A stretch of 41,061 nt of DNA from Acidobacteriota bacterium (GCA_020200155.1 JAIVJG010000179.1:1-41061), one strand, 5' to 3'; positions 8,690 through 17,443 are shown, counted from the first letter of the stretch. Notes: a model not told the origin generated them from the sequence alone. Program-made: numbers and translations.

Positions 8690-10252
8690 TCAGTGCCAGA
8701 AGAGTTTGGCGTAGAGATAGGCCGACTGCGCGACGCCGATGATGAAGCCGATCACCGCGCCGAACAGCTCGATGGTTTTAAGATGCTGCTGCGCCACCGA
8801 GAGGACGAGCGTTTCGAGCTTCTCGATTGGGTAGGTCGAAACCTTCTCGCGCACGATGCCGCCGATGTCGAACTCGGCGATGGCCGTGGGCAGGCGCTCG
8901 CGCGCCGCCGCCGTAATGCGATCCGTCAGGGCCGCGCTCGCCCCGCGCACTTTTTCTTCCGGCACGTAGTCGGAGAGGCGTCCGATGGGCGCGGAGAGCA
9001 GGCGCTCGACCTGCGTGCTGACGACACCGTTGATGGCACGCGCCGTGTCCTCGCGCGCGAGCACGCCGAAGAGCGCCTTCGAGAGCGCACGCTTGATCTG
9101 CTCGTCGGAGTCGGGACGGGCGTGTTCGAGCAGTGCGCGCAGCGTGTGCGGGCGCAGACGTTGGAGCGCGTCGGTCGCGTAGGCGGAGACGGAGGTCGAG
9201 AGTTCCGGGCTGCGCGCCAGCGAGAGGATGCGCTGCGCCAGTTGCTCTTTAATCAACTCGAACTTGTCCGGCGCGATTTGCCCGACGAGTTCGTTGATCG
9301 GGAGCGCGAGCACGCCGTCAATCGTCGAGTTCAGGAATTCTTCGGCCTGATGCTCGAACGCCTCGCCGCTCAGAAATTCGCCGACGCGGCGCGGCAGCGT
9401 CTTGTTGACCATCTCGTCAACTTCGCGATGGATGCGGTCGCGCGAGACGAAGATTTTTTTGACGAAGGAGAGTTGATGGTAATAGTCGTCAACCTCGCGC
9501 TTGATGAGCGCGCCGATCTGCGTGCGCGTGCGCTGGTTGGTGGCGATGTCCGTGATGTGCCGGACGATGGGCGGCACTTCGCGGTCAATGCGCTCCTTGA
9601 TGATGACGACCGTCTCCGGCGTGAACATCTCTGCGAGGGTGGCGTTGCTTCGCGCCAACTCGTCGAGCCGCGCGCCGACGAAGTCGCGCACCTTCGCCTC
9701 GAAACCGCGCTCGGTCACAATTCCACGGAAGCGTCCCTCGACGAAGCCGAGCACCTGCTCGAAAGTCTCCTCCGTGACGATCTCGCTCAGACGTTGCGAG
9801 AGCAGCCCGTCAACTCTTCGCTCGACGAACTGCTGGACGGCTTCCGCCGTCTCCTCGCTCCTGAGAATTTCCGCGACGTAGTCGGCGACGCGCATTTGCA
9901 GGGCCGAGATGGCGTCGAGCACGGGCGCGCGTAGCTGCCGGGGCAGCGCGTCAATGAAGGACGTGTAATTCCTGTTGAGCAGTTCATCGGTGTAAGCGCC
10001 CACGAACGTCTCGACCTTGCGGCGGAAGAAGCCGGTCTCGAAGAGCGCGTGGACGACCGTCTCCTGCGAGACGAGTTCGTTGCCGACGGCGTTGCCGATG
10101 GTCTGCGCCAGTCGCTCGCGGTGGCGCGGGATCATCCCCTGCGGCCAGACGGTGAAGCCTAAAAATTTTACGGGGCGGTGCGGCCTGAACAGCATTCGCA
10201 CGGCCAGCCACGCCGCGCCGTAGCCGTGAAAGGTCGCCACGATGACGATCAT
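8690..10252 (-). CDS. DUF445 family membrane-associated protein
   Basis: A 520-residue protein. The N-terminal segment has the DUF445 signature: a hydrophobic stretch followed by GYGAAWLAVRMLFRPHRPVKFLG, IPRHRERLAQTIG and AVGNELV. The middle is a long helical region of repeated Val/Leu/Arg-rich segments with charged pairs, and a second hydrophobic helix lies at the extreme C-terminus (LFGAVIGFIIGVAQSAYLY), giving the family's membrane-anchor-at-both-ends layout. The biochemical role of DUF445 is not established. ATG 10252 has no convincing ribosome site; the same frame stays open upstream to a TGA and would add IELIREIIHSKWFELS, which looks protein-like but offers no ATG, GTG or TTG. A non-standard start is possible. 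The downstream gene is the hybrid kinase. Confidence 0.82.
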   Translation of the reverse strand: MIVIVATFHGYGAAWLAVRMLFRPHRPVKFLGFTVWPQGMIPRHRERLAQTIGNAVGNELVSQETVVHALFETGFFRRKVETFVGAYTDELLNRNYTSFIDALPRQLRAPVLDAISALQMRVADYVAEILRSEETAEAVQQFVERRVDGLLSQRLSEIVTEETFEQVLGFVEGRFRGIVTERGFEAKVRDFVGARLDELARSNATLAEMFTPETVVIIKERIDREVPPIVRHITDIATNQRTRTQIGALIKREVDDYYHQLSFVKKIFVSRDRIHREVDEMVNKTLPRRVGEFLSGEAFEHQAEEFLNSTIDGVLALPINELVGQIAPDKFELIKEQLAQRILSLARSPELSTSVSAYATDALQRLRPHTLRALLEHARPDSDEQIKRALSKALFGVLAREDTARAINGVVSTQVERLLSAPIGRLSDYVPEEKVRGASAALTDRITAAARERLPTAIAEFDIGGIVREKVSTYPIEKLETLVLSVAQQHLKTIELFGAVIGFIIGVAQSAYLYAKLFWH

Positions 10253-10391
10253 GGACAGCTCGAACCACTTACTGTGAATGATCTCCCGAATCAGTTCGAT
10301 GGCGAGAACTCCCCGTCGCTCCGCGAAAATTTTTTGGTGGACACACGAGATGCTAAACGCACGGGACGGAGCGCGTCAACGGGGAAGCTTG

Positions 10392-11792
10392 TTAGCTCAC
10401 ACCCTCCGGCGTTTCGACAGCATAGCCGGCGGCGATCCAAGCGGACGTGCCGCCCGTCACGTTGAGCAGTTGGCGGAAGCCTTGCTGCGCGAGAAGGCTC
10501 GCGGCGGCGCTGGAGCGATAGCCGCCCGCGCAGATGACGGCGGTGGGGCGTGCGGGGTCGAACTCTCCGGCCTGCTCTCCGAGCTTTGCGGAGAGCGGAA
10601 CGCTCAAGGCGCGCGGCGCGTGGCCGGCGGCGTACTCGGCTGGGCGGCGCACGTCGAGCACCTGCAAAGACGGTTGCTCGTCGAGCAGGCGACGCAGTTC
10701 CGAGACGGAGATTTGCGTCACCGTCGCAGACTCAAGCCCCGCCTCTTCCCACGCGCGCATCCCGCCGCGCAGGTATCCTTTGACGTTTTCGTGCCCGACG
10801 CGCGCGAGCCTCGTCAAAGCCTCCTCAACTTTCTCTTCCGATTCGGCGACGAGAATTATCCGTGCCTTCATCGGCACGAGGCTCCCGACCCACGAAGCGA
10901 ACTGCCCGCCGAGTCCGACGTTGAGAGCGCCGGGCACGTGGCCCGCGCCGAACTCTTCGGCAGTCCTCACGTCGAGCACCACGTAGTCCTGTTTGACGAG
11001 CGAGGCGACTTCCCGCGCCGCCATCGCGACAGGGCGCGGGAGTTCGGAGAGAGAGGGCGCGCCCGCGCGGTTGACCGCCGCGTCGTAAGAGAAATAGGCA
11101 GGCGCTTCCGGCAGGTCGGTCGTCATCAACGCGACGAAGTCCGTCTTCGGCATCGGCGCGAGCGCGTAGTTGAAGCGGCGCTGCTCGCCGATGGTCGAGG
11201 ATGTCTCCTTCGAGATGTTGCGCCCGCACATCGAACCCGCGCCGTGCGCCGGGTAAACCTCCACGCTGTCGGCAAGCCGCAGGAGTTTCCCGTGCAGACT
11301 GTCGTAGAGCATTCCCGCCATCATCTCTTTCGTGTAGCCACGCGCGCCGGCGAGGTCTGGACGCCCCACGTCGCCGATGAAGAGCGTATCGCCGGTCAAA
11401 ACCATTCGCGGCTCGCCGGAGACTTCCGTGTCCGTGACGACGATGGAGATGCTCTCCGGCGTGTGGCCGGGAGTTTCGATAACGCGTAAGATGACGCGCC
11501 CCACGCGGAGTTCGTCGCCGTCGCCGACGGCGCGATGCGCGAGGGTCGCGCCGGCCTGCTTGCCGAAGACGATCTCGGCCCCGGTGCGCGCGGCGAGTTC
11601 GCCGTGGCCGCTGACGAAGTCGGCGTGCAGGTGCGTTTCGATCACGTACTTGATCTTGAATTTTTCCCGTTCCGCTTCCGCGATGTACTGCTCGATGTCG
11701 CGCTGCGGGTCAACGACCGCCGCCTCGCCGTCCGAGCCGATGAGGTACGAGGCGTGCGCGAGGCATCCGAGATAAAACTGTTTGAAGTACAT
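10392..11792 (-). CDS. Metallo-beta-lactamase-fold hydrolase with two rhodanese domains
   Basis: A 466-residue fusion. The start at ATG 11792 is supported by AGGAG about 7 bases upstream. Residues about 1-240 form an MBL domain like ETHE1/persulfide dioxygenases: THLHADFVSGH gives the HxHxDxxSGH metal site, ETPGHTPES the next His, and LTGDTLFIGDVGRPDL the Asp. Two rhodanese domains follow (about 265-360 and 370-460). The first lacks a catalytic Cys (ILVAESEEKVEEA); the second keeps it in VICAGGYRSSAAA. Family members oxidise glutathione persulfide or handle sulfane sulfur, with rhodanese domains moving the sulfur. It is divergently placed from a second rhodanese gene, which supports a sulfur-handling role. 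The exact substrate is unproven. Confidence 0.9.
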   Translation of the reverse strand: MYFKQFYLGCLAHASYLIGSDGEAAVVDPQRDIEQYIAEAEREKFKIKYVIETHLHADFVSGHGELAARTGAEIVFGKQAGATLAHRAVGDGDELRVGRVILRVIETPGHTPESISIVVTDTEVSGEPRMVLTGDTLFIGDVGRPDLAGARGYTKEMMAGMLYDSLHGKLLRLADSVEVYPAHGAGSMCGRNISKETSSTIGEQRRFNYALAPMPKTDFVALMTTDLPEAPAYFSYDAAVNRAGAPSLSELPRPVAMAAREVASLVKQDYVVLDVRTAEEFGAGHVPGALNVGLGGQFASWVGSLVPMKARIILVAESEEKVEEALTRLARVGHENVKGYLRGGMRAWEEAGLESATVTQISVSELRRLLDEQPSLQVLDVRRPAEYAAGHAPRALSVPLSAKLGEQAGEFDPARPTAVICAGGYRSSAAASLLAQQGFRQLLNVTGGTSAWIAAGYAVETPEGVS

Positions 11793-11915
11793 CGCTAAAC
11801 TCCTACGGCGACCGGGGCGCTCGCCTGGCGAAAGTGTGTTGGAAGGCTGGCGGCATTTATCAGGTTCGCAGTCGGCGCGGGCGGAAGCCGGCGCGCGACT
11901 TCGGGGCGCGCGTGA

Positions 11916-11944
11916 ATTTTAGTTTGCTTGCCCGTTTTAAACAA
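11916..11944 (-). promoter_or_regulatory. Promoter for the MBL-rhodanese gene
   Basis: On the minus strand TTGTTT (11944-11939), a 17-base spacer and TAAAAT (11921-11916) form a good sigma70 promoter, giving a leader of about 115 bases. The rest of the 331-base divergent region (11793-12123) is GC-rich; I see no gene or clear operator in it. Confidence 0.55.
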
Positions 11945-12123
11945 CGTGCTAACGGAGACGGGTCGCTCCGTTTGATCTTTCGCACGGCGGGCTGACCGCC
12001 GAAACGCGCCCGGCGGGCGGCGGCGCGCTTCCATTCGAGTCGCGTTTTGTGCGATGCTCATCCGCATTGGCGAGGCCGGAAGCTCTGATCGTCTCGTGAA
12101 ATTTATTTATGGAGGCTGAAGGA

Positions 12124-12642
12124 ATGCGTAAGTGTAGTTTGGCGACGGCAGCCGTCTTGTGTCTGGCCGCCGTCGTCCTGTTCGCGGCGTGCAAGGCCGG
12201 CGACGGCGCGGGAGCGTCGCGTGCGAGCGCGACGCCCGCAGCGGCAGGCATTAACAACCCGGTGGGGGCGACGGCGACGCCGCCGGTTGCACCGCAGACG
12301 GTCGCGACGCCCGCAGACGACGTGCGGCGCGTCACGATCCCCGAAGTACAGAAGATGATGGAAACGGGCGAGGCCGTTCTGGTTGACGTGCGCGACGAGA
12401 ATTCGTACAAGAACGGTCACATCAAGGGCGCTCTCTCGATCCCGCGCGGCGAACTCGTCGTCCGCATGAAGGAGTTGCCGAAAGACAAGCTCGTCGTCTT
12501 CTACTGCGCTTGACCGACCGAACATCAAAGCGCCGGTGCGGTGCAAGACCTCAAGCCCAAAGGATTAGATAACACCGCCGCCCTCCTCGGCGGCTGGAAC
12601 GCTTGGCTCAACCAGAAACTCCCGACGGAAACGAGCAAGTAA
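12124..12642 (+). CDS. Rhodanese-like lipoprotein with in-frame TGA at the active site (candidate selenoprotein)
   Basis: Read through TGA 12511-12513, the frame gives 172 residues. The start is ATG 12124, preceded by GGAGG (12111-12115) at 8 bases; the earlier in-frame ATG at 12109 overlaps that site and is unlikely. Residues 1-23 form a lipoprotein signal (VVLFAAC, lipid Cys23), then a low-complexity Ala/Thr/Pro linker, then one rhodanese domain (about 68-165: VLVDVRDENSYKNGHIKGA). The TGA falls at residue 130, in YCA-[TGA]-PTEHQSAGAVQDL, and the frame continues with GGWNAWL, the normal end of a rhodanese fold, to TAA 12640-12642. The TGA aligns without gaps to the catalytic Cys of GlpE-type rhodaneses. 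Either selenocysteine is inserted (CxU site) or this is a nonsense mutation or base error; selA/B/C/D are not in the window. If TGA is a stop, the product is 129 residues and inactive. Confidence 0.8.
12509..12547 (+). promoter_or_regulatory. Hairpin starting at the in-frame TGA (possible bacterial SECIS)
   Basis: The RNA can pair CUUG (12509-12512) with CAAG (12544-12547), A12513 with U12542, CCG (12514-12516) with CGG (12539-12541), A12517 with U12537 and CCG (12518-12520) with CGG (12534-12536). Two single G bulges occur, and the 13-base loop is 12521-12533. Bacterial SECIS elements sit immediately 3' of the UGA inside the gene, as here. The loop does not start with G, and the UGA-to-loop distance is short, so the match to the classic model is incomplete. 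Confidence 0.45.
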
Positions 12643-12651
12643 GGCAAAAGT

Positions 12652-12711
12652 AAAAAGGTCAAAGGCAAAAGTAAGGAGGCAGCCCTCTTCACTTTTGCCT
12701 TTGACCTTTTT
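12652..12711. terminator. Long inverted repeat behind the rhodanese gene
   Basis: Arms 12652-12672 and 12691-12711 are exact reverse complements over 21 bases, built from the repeated purine-rich words AAAGG and GGCAAAAGT. The right arm ends in a T run and is followed by more CCCTTTGCC words. It lies 9 bases after the TAA of the lipoprotein gene and probably ends its transcript. Confidence 0.65.
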
Positions 12712-12842
12712 CCCTTTGCCTTTTCTATTGCCTTATTCCCTCTTGCTATGACAAACTCCGCGCGCCAACCGCAAACTTTTTAACGGGCGGCACGTCTCAA
12801 ACCGTAAGCGCAATTCAATCTCGAAACTTCTGGAGGCACACC

Positions 12843-14621
12843 TTGCTTCGAGGACTCTTTCGCACCAAGAATCTGGACGACATACTGGCCGCAGCGGGTG
12901 GCCCGCAGTTCGCTTTAAAGCGCACGCTCGGCGCTTTCAACATCACCTTGCTCGGCATCGGCGCGATTATCGGCGCTGGGATTTTCGCGACTGTCGGCAC
13001 TGCCGCTGCGGGCGACGCGGTGCGTCCGGGCGCGGGGCCTTCGCTGATGCTCTCGTTCGTGATTACGGCCATCGTCTGTGGGTTCACGGCGCTCTGCTAT
13101 GCGGAGATGGCCTCGATGGTGCCGATTTCCGGTTCGGCCTACACCTATTCTTACGCGACGATGGGCGAACTCATCGCGTGGATTATCGGCTGGGACTTAA
13201 TCATCGAGTATGCGGTCGGCAACGTCGCCGTGGCGATTAGTTGGGCGAACTACTTCCGCACGCTGATGGAAGGCTTCGGCGTACACATCCCTTCGTGGCT
13301 CTCGACCGACTACCGCACGGCGGCGCGGCTCGCAGAGAACAACCCGGCACAGTACGCGATAGACTTCGGCGGCGCGCCGCAACTGTTCGGCCACGCTGTC
13401 ATCGTCAACGTCTTCGCTTTCCTCATCGTCGCGCTCATCACGGTCGTGCTCGTCTGGGGCATACGCGAGTCGGCAGGCTTCAACGCAGGGATGGTGTTGG
13501 TCAAGATTATCGTCCTGCTGTTCTTCATCGGCGTCGCGCTCTACTACGTCTCGCCCTCGACGATGGTCACGAACTGGCATCCTTTCCAACCGAACGGCTG
13601 GCGCGGCACGTTCACAGGGGCGGCGCTCGTCTTCTTCGCCTACATCGGCTTCGACGCCGTCTCGACGGTCGCCGAAGAATGCAAGAACCCTGCGCGCGAT
13701 TTGCCCATCGGCATCATCGCGTCGCTCATCGTGTGCACGATTCTCTACGTCATCGTGGGCGCGGTCTTTACAGGGATCATCCCTTATCCGGAACTCGTGC
13801 AGAAGCTGGCGAACGAACAGGCAGAGCCGCTGACGATGGCCTTGAACCACGCCGCGCCGCCGGGCGTGCAGTGGCCTTCGACGGTCGTGGCCTTCGGCTC
13901 GGTCGTCGCGCACACGGCGGTGCTTTTAGTCTTTCAACTCGGACAGCCGCGCATCTTCTTCTCGATGGCGAGAGACGGGCTGCTTCCTTCGGTCTTCGCC
14001 AGCGTCCATCCGCGTTTCAAGACGCCGCACGTGACGACGATTTTGACGGGCGTGCTCGTCGGCGGCTTCGCGGCGTTTATGAGCATTGACGAGATGGTTG
14101 ACCTGACGAACATCGGGACGCTCTTCGCCTTCGTCCTCGTCTGCGTCGGCATTCCGATTTTGCGGATGAAAGACCCAGACCGCACGCGCCCGTTCCGCGT
14201 CCCTCTCGGCGCGTGGCTGTTGCCGATGCTCGGCGCGGTCTCGTGCATCTTCCTGATGTATTACCTGCCGCCCGCTTCGTGGTGGCGTTTCATCGGCTGG
14301 CTCGTGCTGGGGATGGCGATTTACACCTCCTACGGCTACACGCACAGCGGCATCGGTCGCACGCTCGGTCGTCCACTTCGCGCGCCTCTACCGATTAAAA
14401 TCGCCGCGCTCGGATTCTTCCTCGTCGCGGTCGGGCTGTTCACGATTCCGCACGACGCAAACCCGGCGGCGCTCGTCCAGACGGCGACGACGGCAGGGAC
14501 TGAGGGCCACGACCGCGCGCTCATCGGCCTCGCGCTGATCTTGCTCGGTGCCGTCTTAGGCATCTTCGGGATGGTGGTTGGCAGTTCGCAACAAAGCGAC
14601 GGAGAGGATGCCGCACGCTGA
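12843..14621 (+). CDS. APC-superfamily amino acid permease
   Basis: A 592-residue polytopic membrane protein of the amino acid/polyamine/organocation (APC) superfamily, closest in appearance to the cationic amino acid transporter (CAT/YfnA) group. The start is TTG 12843, six bases after GGAGG. The first helix has the diagnostic GIGAIIGAGIFATVGTAAAG substrate-site motif, and GFTALCYAEMASMVPISGSAYTYSY follows in helices 2-3. About 12 to 14 hydrophobic segments are visible, and FVFFAYIGFDAVSTVAEE-like residues (AYIGFDAVSTVAEECKNP) mark helix 6. It should exchange or import amino acids at the inner membrane. The specific substrate cannot be read from sequence. It stands alone between a hairpin and a convergent small membrane-protein gene. 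Confidence 0.92.
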   Translation: MLRGLFRTKNLDDILAAAGGPQFALKRTLGAFNITLLGIGAIIGAGIFATVGTAAAGDAVRPGAGPSLMLSFVITAIVCGFTALCYAEMASMVPISGSAYTYSYATMGELIAWIIGWDLIIEYAVGNVAVAISWANYFRTLMEGFGVHIPSWLSTDYRTAARLAENNPAQYAIDFGGAPQLFGHAVIVNVFAFLIVALITVVLVWGIRESAGFNAGMVLVKIIVLLFFIGVALYYVSPSTMVTNWHPFQPNGWRGTFTGAALVFFAYIGFDAVSTVAEECKNPARDLPIGIIASLIVCTILYVIVGAVFTGIIPYPELVQKLANEQAEPLTMALNHAAPPGVQWPSTVVAFGSVVAHTAVLLVFQLGQPRIFFSMARDGLLPSVFASVHPRFKTPHVTTILTGVLVGGFAAFMSIDEMVDLTNIGTLFAFVLVCVGIPILRMKDPDRTRPFRVPLGAWLLPMLGAVSCIFLMYYLPPASWWRFIGWLVLGMAIYTSYGYTHSGIGRTLGRPLRAPLPIKIAALGFFLVAVGLFTIPHDANPAALVQTATTAGTEGHDRALIGLALILLGAVLGIFGMVVGSSQQSDGEDAAR

Positions 14622-14625
14622 TGCA

Positions 14626-14797
14626 AGGCAGGCATTTCTGCCTGTCCCGCAGCCGTCGTGTATGAGTCTTTTCGATTCTCGTCCCGCCGCTTCGCAGCAA
14701 AGTTTAAGCAGCGCAAAGGCGCGAAGCTCAGGCCACAATCTAAGCGGCTTGAACTTCGCGCCCTTCCTTCGCGCTTTAAGCGCCTTTGCGTGAGCCT
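14626..14797. repeat. Intergenic hairpins, one built from GCAAAGGCGC words
   Basis: A short hairpin (arms 14626-14631 and 14638-14643, AGGCAG/CTGCCT) follows the permease stop. Further on, GCGCAAAGGCGCGAAG (about 14711-14726) faces partly complementary text in CTTCGCGCCC and GCGCCTTTGCG (about 14754-14790). The pair separates the convergent permease and the small membrane protein. I see no gene here. Confidence 0.5.
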
Positions 14798-14807
14798 GTT
14801 TCTTATC

Positions 14808-15221
14808 TCACATGCCGTCGGCGGTGCGAAAATCAACCGGGCGACGGGGCTGGTTCTGCGGCGGCGGTGGCGTCGAGCCGGGCGAACGGCGGCGGATGCG
14901 GCTGAAGACGTAGAGGTTGAAGAAGTGCATCCCGCCGAGCACGACGAGCACGAGACCCACCTTCCACGAAAGCGCCTCGATGCCCTCGCGTGCGCTTTGC
15001 AGGTCGTAGCCGAGCTTGAGCGCGAGGCTCACGTAACCGAAGTTGATGAGATAGAAGCCGACGACGAGCAAGTGGTTGACGCTGTCGGCCAGCGATTCGT
15101 TGCCGTGGAAAACGTCCACGAGAAAGACGCGCCCGTTTTTGTGCAGAGTCCGCGCGACCCACACGGTCAGCGCGACGCTGATGCAGATGTACAGCAGGTA
15201 AGTGGCGACTGTGATGTTCAT
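14808..15221 (-). CDS. Small three-helix membrane protein, unknown function
   Basis: A 137-residue protein with ATG 15221 six bases after AAGGAG, so translation is credible. Three hydrophobic segments are visible: about 5-23, 47-66 and 85-107. A short conserved-looking region (VDVFHGNESLADSVNHLLVVGFYLINFGYV) links the first two, with polar residues (Asn, Asp, His) at the membrane edge. The C-terminal tail is Pro-rich and basic (PPPPQNQPRRP), probably cytoplasmic and disordered. I do not recognise the family. It converges on the amino acid permease and is divergent from cstA, so neighbours do not define a role. Confidence 0.75.
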   Translation of the reverse strand: MNITVATYLLYICISVALTVWVARTLHKNGRVFLVDVFHGNESLADSVNHLLVVGFYLINFGYVSLALKLGYDLQSAREGIEALSWKVGLVLVVLGGMHFFNLYVFSRIRRRSPGSTPPPPQNQPRRPVDFRTADGM

Positions 15222-15529
15222 AACTGCTCCTTTCCTTGAGCGGCGACCGCTCGCCCCGGCCCCGCGACCGCCGGGCCGCGACCGAGAGCTTTGAAGTTCC
15301 GCACAGTCTCATCACAACTCGCGTGCCATCGCTTCGTCGCGCGCCATGTTCGTGATTCGCCCGCGAAAGCCCTGAACTGTGTTTGGCAGGCTGCGGACGC
15401 GCGCCGCTTTCTTCGCAGATCGCCAACGCGTCCGGCAGGGCAACCAGAGAGAGCACGGCAATGCGCGACGCTCGCACGCCACACTTATCGCGGAGTCGCG
15501 CGTGGTTTCGGCTCGAACCTTTTTCACTT

Positions 15530-15535
15530 TATAAT
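15530..15535 (+). promoter_or_regulatory. -10 box ahead of cstA
   Basis: A perfect TATAAT lies 77 bases before the cstA ATG. The -35 region (TTCGGC or TTTCGG at 17-18 bases) is poor, so an activator may be needed; cstA of E. coli is CRP-activated, but no CRP-like site was recognised here. The remaining 390-base gap (15222-15611) is GC-rich without a recognisable gene. Confidence 0.45.
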
Positions 15536-15611
15536 GCCGGCCAAACGGGAAGCGGCCTGCGTGCTTCAAATCCGCCCGATTCAGTTCGCGCTTTTGTAAG
15601 GAGCTACAAGG

Positions 15612-17329
15612 ATGAACGCACTACCGATCATCGTCGGCGCGCTGTGCGTGATGGCGATTGCTTACCGCTATTACTCGGCCTTCATCGCCGCGAAAGTGCT
15701 GGCGCTCGACGACTCGCGGCCCGTGCCTTCGCAGACGATGTACGACGGGCACAACTACTATCCGACGAACAAGTGGGTGCTCTTCGGCCATCACTTCGCG
15801 GCCATCTCAGGCGCGGGGCCGCTGATAGGGCCTGTGCTGGCGGCGCAGTTCGGATTCCTGCCGGGTCTGCTGTGGCTCGTCATCGGCGTGTGCCTGGGTG
15901 GAGCCGTCCACGACTTTATGATTCTCGTCGCGAGCGTCCGGCGGCGTGGCAAGTCGCTTGCCGAAATCGCGCGCACGGAGATTAGCCCTCTGTCGGGTCT
16001 GGTCGCGGGGTTGGCGATTCTCTTCATCGTCGTGATCGCGCTTGCAGGACTCGGCCTCGTCGTCGTCAAGGCGCTGGCCGAATCGCCCTGGGGACCTTCT
16101 CGGAACACACTATCATCCTGCTGATGGCCGCCTACGGCTTCATCGCGTCGGTGCTGCCCGTGTGGATGCTTTTGTGCCCGCGCGATTACCTGTCTTCGTA
16201 TTTGAAAATCGGAACCATCGCGTTTCTCATCATCGGCGTGATTGTCGTCCACCCGAACCTGAACATGCCTGCGCTGACGCCGTTCGTCGCGGGCGGCGGC
16301 CCGGTCATCCCCGGCAAGGTCTACCCGTTCGTCTTCATCACCATCGCGTGCGGCGCGATCAGCGGCTTCCACTCTTTGATCTCTTCCGGCACGACGCCCA
16401 AGATGATCGCGAAGGAGACGGACACGCGGATGATCGGTTACGGCTCGATGCTGATGGAAGGCGTGGTCGGCGTGGTCGCGCTCGTCGCCGCCACGTCGCT
16501 CTTCCCCGGCGACTACTTCGCCATCAACACCGCGCAAAAGACGGACGCGCAGAAAGCCGCATACGTCCGTATGGTGGACACGCACAGCGCCGAAGGCTTC
16601 AACTTACAGCCGCGCGAGATTGACCGGCTCGAAGCCGAGTCGGGCGAGAAAAACCTGCGCGGTCGAACGGGCGGCGCGGTCACGCTCGCCTTAGGCATCG
16701 CCAAAATCTTCGACGCCGTGCCGGGGCTCCGTGGGCTGATGAAATACTGGTATCACTTCGCCATCATGTTCGAGGCGCTCTTTATCCTGACGACGATTGA
16801 CACGGGCACGCGCGTCGCGCGCTTTCTCGTCGGCGAGTTCGGCGGGCGCGTCTATCGCAAACTGGAAGAGCCGACGTGGCTGCCCGGCGCGATGCTGACG
16901 ACTGGCTTGGTCGTCGCCGGATGGGGCGCGTTCATCTGGTCTGGCTCGATCTCGACCATCTGGCCGATGTTCGGAGTCGCCAACCAACTCTTAGCGGCGG
17001 TCGCGCTCTGCGTCGCCACAACAATCATCTTCAACACCGGCAAGGGGCGCTACGCGTGGACGACCATCGTGCCGCTCTCGTTCGTCGGCACGACGACGCT
17101 CGTCGCAGGCTGGCAGTCCATCGCGGACATCTTCTGGCCGCTCGCGCAAAAGCCCGAAACCGCCGCGCAAGGCTACACAGACACCGCGCTGACCGCCATT
17201 CTCATGGCCGCCGCCGTCATCATCATCTTTGACTCCGTCCGCAGCTGGACAAGCGGCAGGCGCGCTTCCCTAGAGAGCGCAGAGGGCGGGACGAATGCCG
17301 AGCGTGAGTTGTCGCCAAGCGCCGTGTGA
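15612..17329 (+). CDS. cstA: CstA-family peptide/pyruvate transporter, frameshifted
   Basis: Two overlapping frames together make one CstA protein of about 572 residues. The first frame starts at ATG 15612 after AAGGAG and gives the CstA N-terminus ([31 protein letters not shown]). It runs out of homology at a G run (16090-16093) in codons for SPWG. The second frame then resumes with [38 protein letters not shown], and later carries [19 protein letters not shown]. Restoring one G to the four-G run fuses the frames, so a homopolymer error or a recent mutation is likely; no XXXYYYZ slippery site is present. CstA proteins are inner-membrane carbon-starvation transporters for peptides or pyruvate. 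The C-terminal third retains the CstA_5TM-like helices. If the shift is real, the product is inactive. Confidence 0.85.
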
Positions 17330-17345
17330 TGGCCTGTGCGGTCGT

Positions 17346-17375
17346 TTGAAAACGCCGCCGCGCGACGGCTACAAT
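17346..17375 (+). promoter_or_regulatory. Promoter for the WD40 protein gene
   Basis: TTGAAA (17346-17351), an 18-base spacer and TACAAT (17370-17375) match sigma70 at 5/6 and 5/6. The leader is about 60 bases. The promoter begins 17 bases after the cstA stop, so this gene is likely transcribed independently. Confidence 0.6.
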
Positions 17376-17443
17376 CACGTCGCAAGGCGGCGGTAGAAAC
17401 TCCCGCACCTCGCATACAAAAATATGCAGGAGCACTTGTCACT

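Noticed and set aside
7207-9934. Long plus-strand open frames opposite the histidine kinase and DUF445 genes (7207-8466 and 8693-9934)
   Set aside because: They mirror real genes on the minus strand; composition is Arg/Ala/Asp-rich and no family motif appears.
12109-12513. A 134-codon gene ending at TGA 12511
   Set aside because: This would end a rhodanese inside its active site with the proper C-terminus following in the same frame, so the read-through reading is preferred, and ATG 12109 overlaps the ribosome site.
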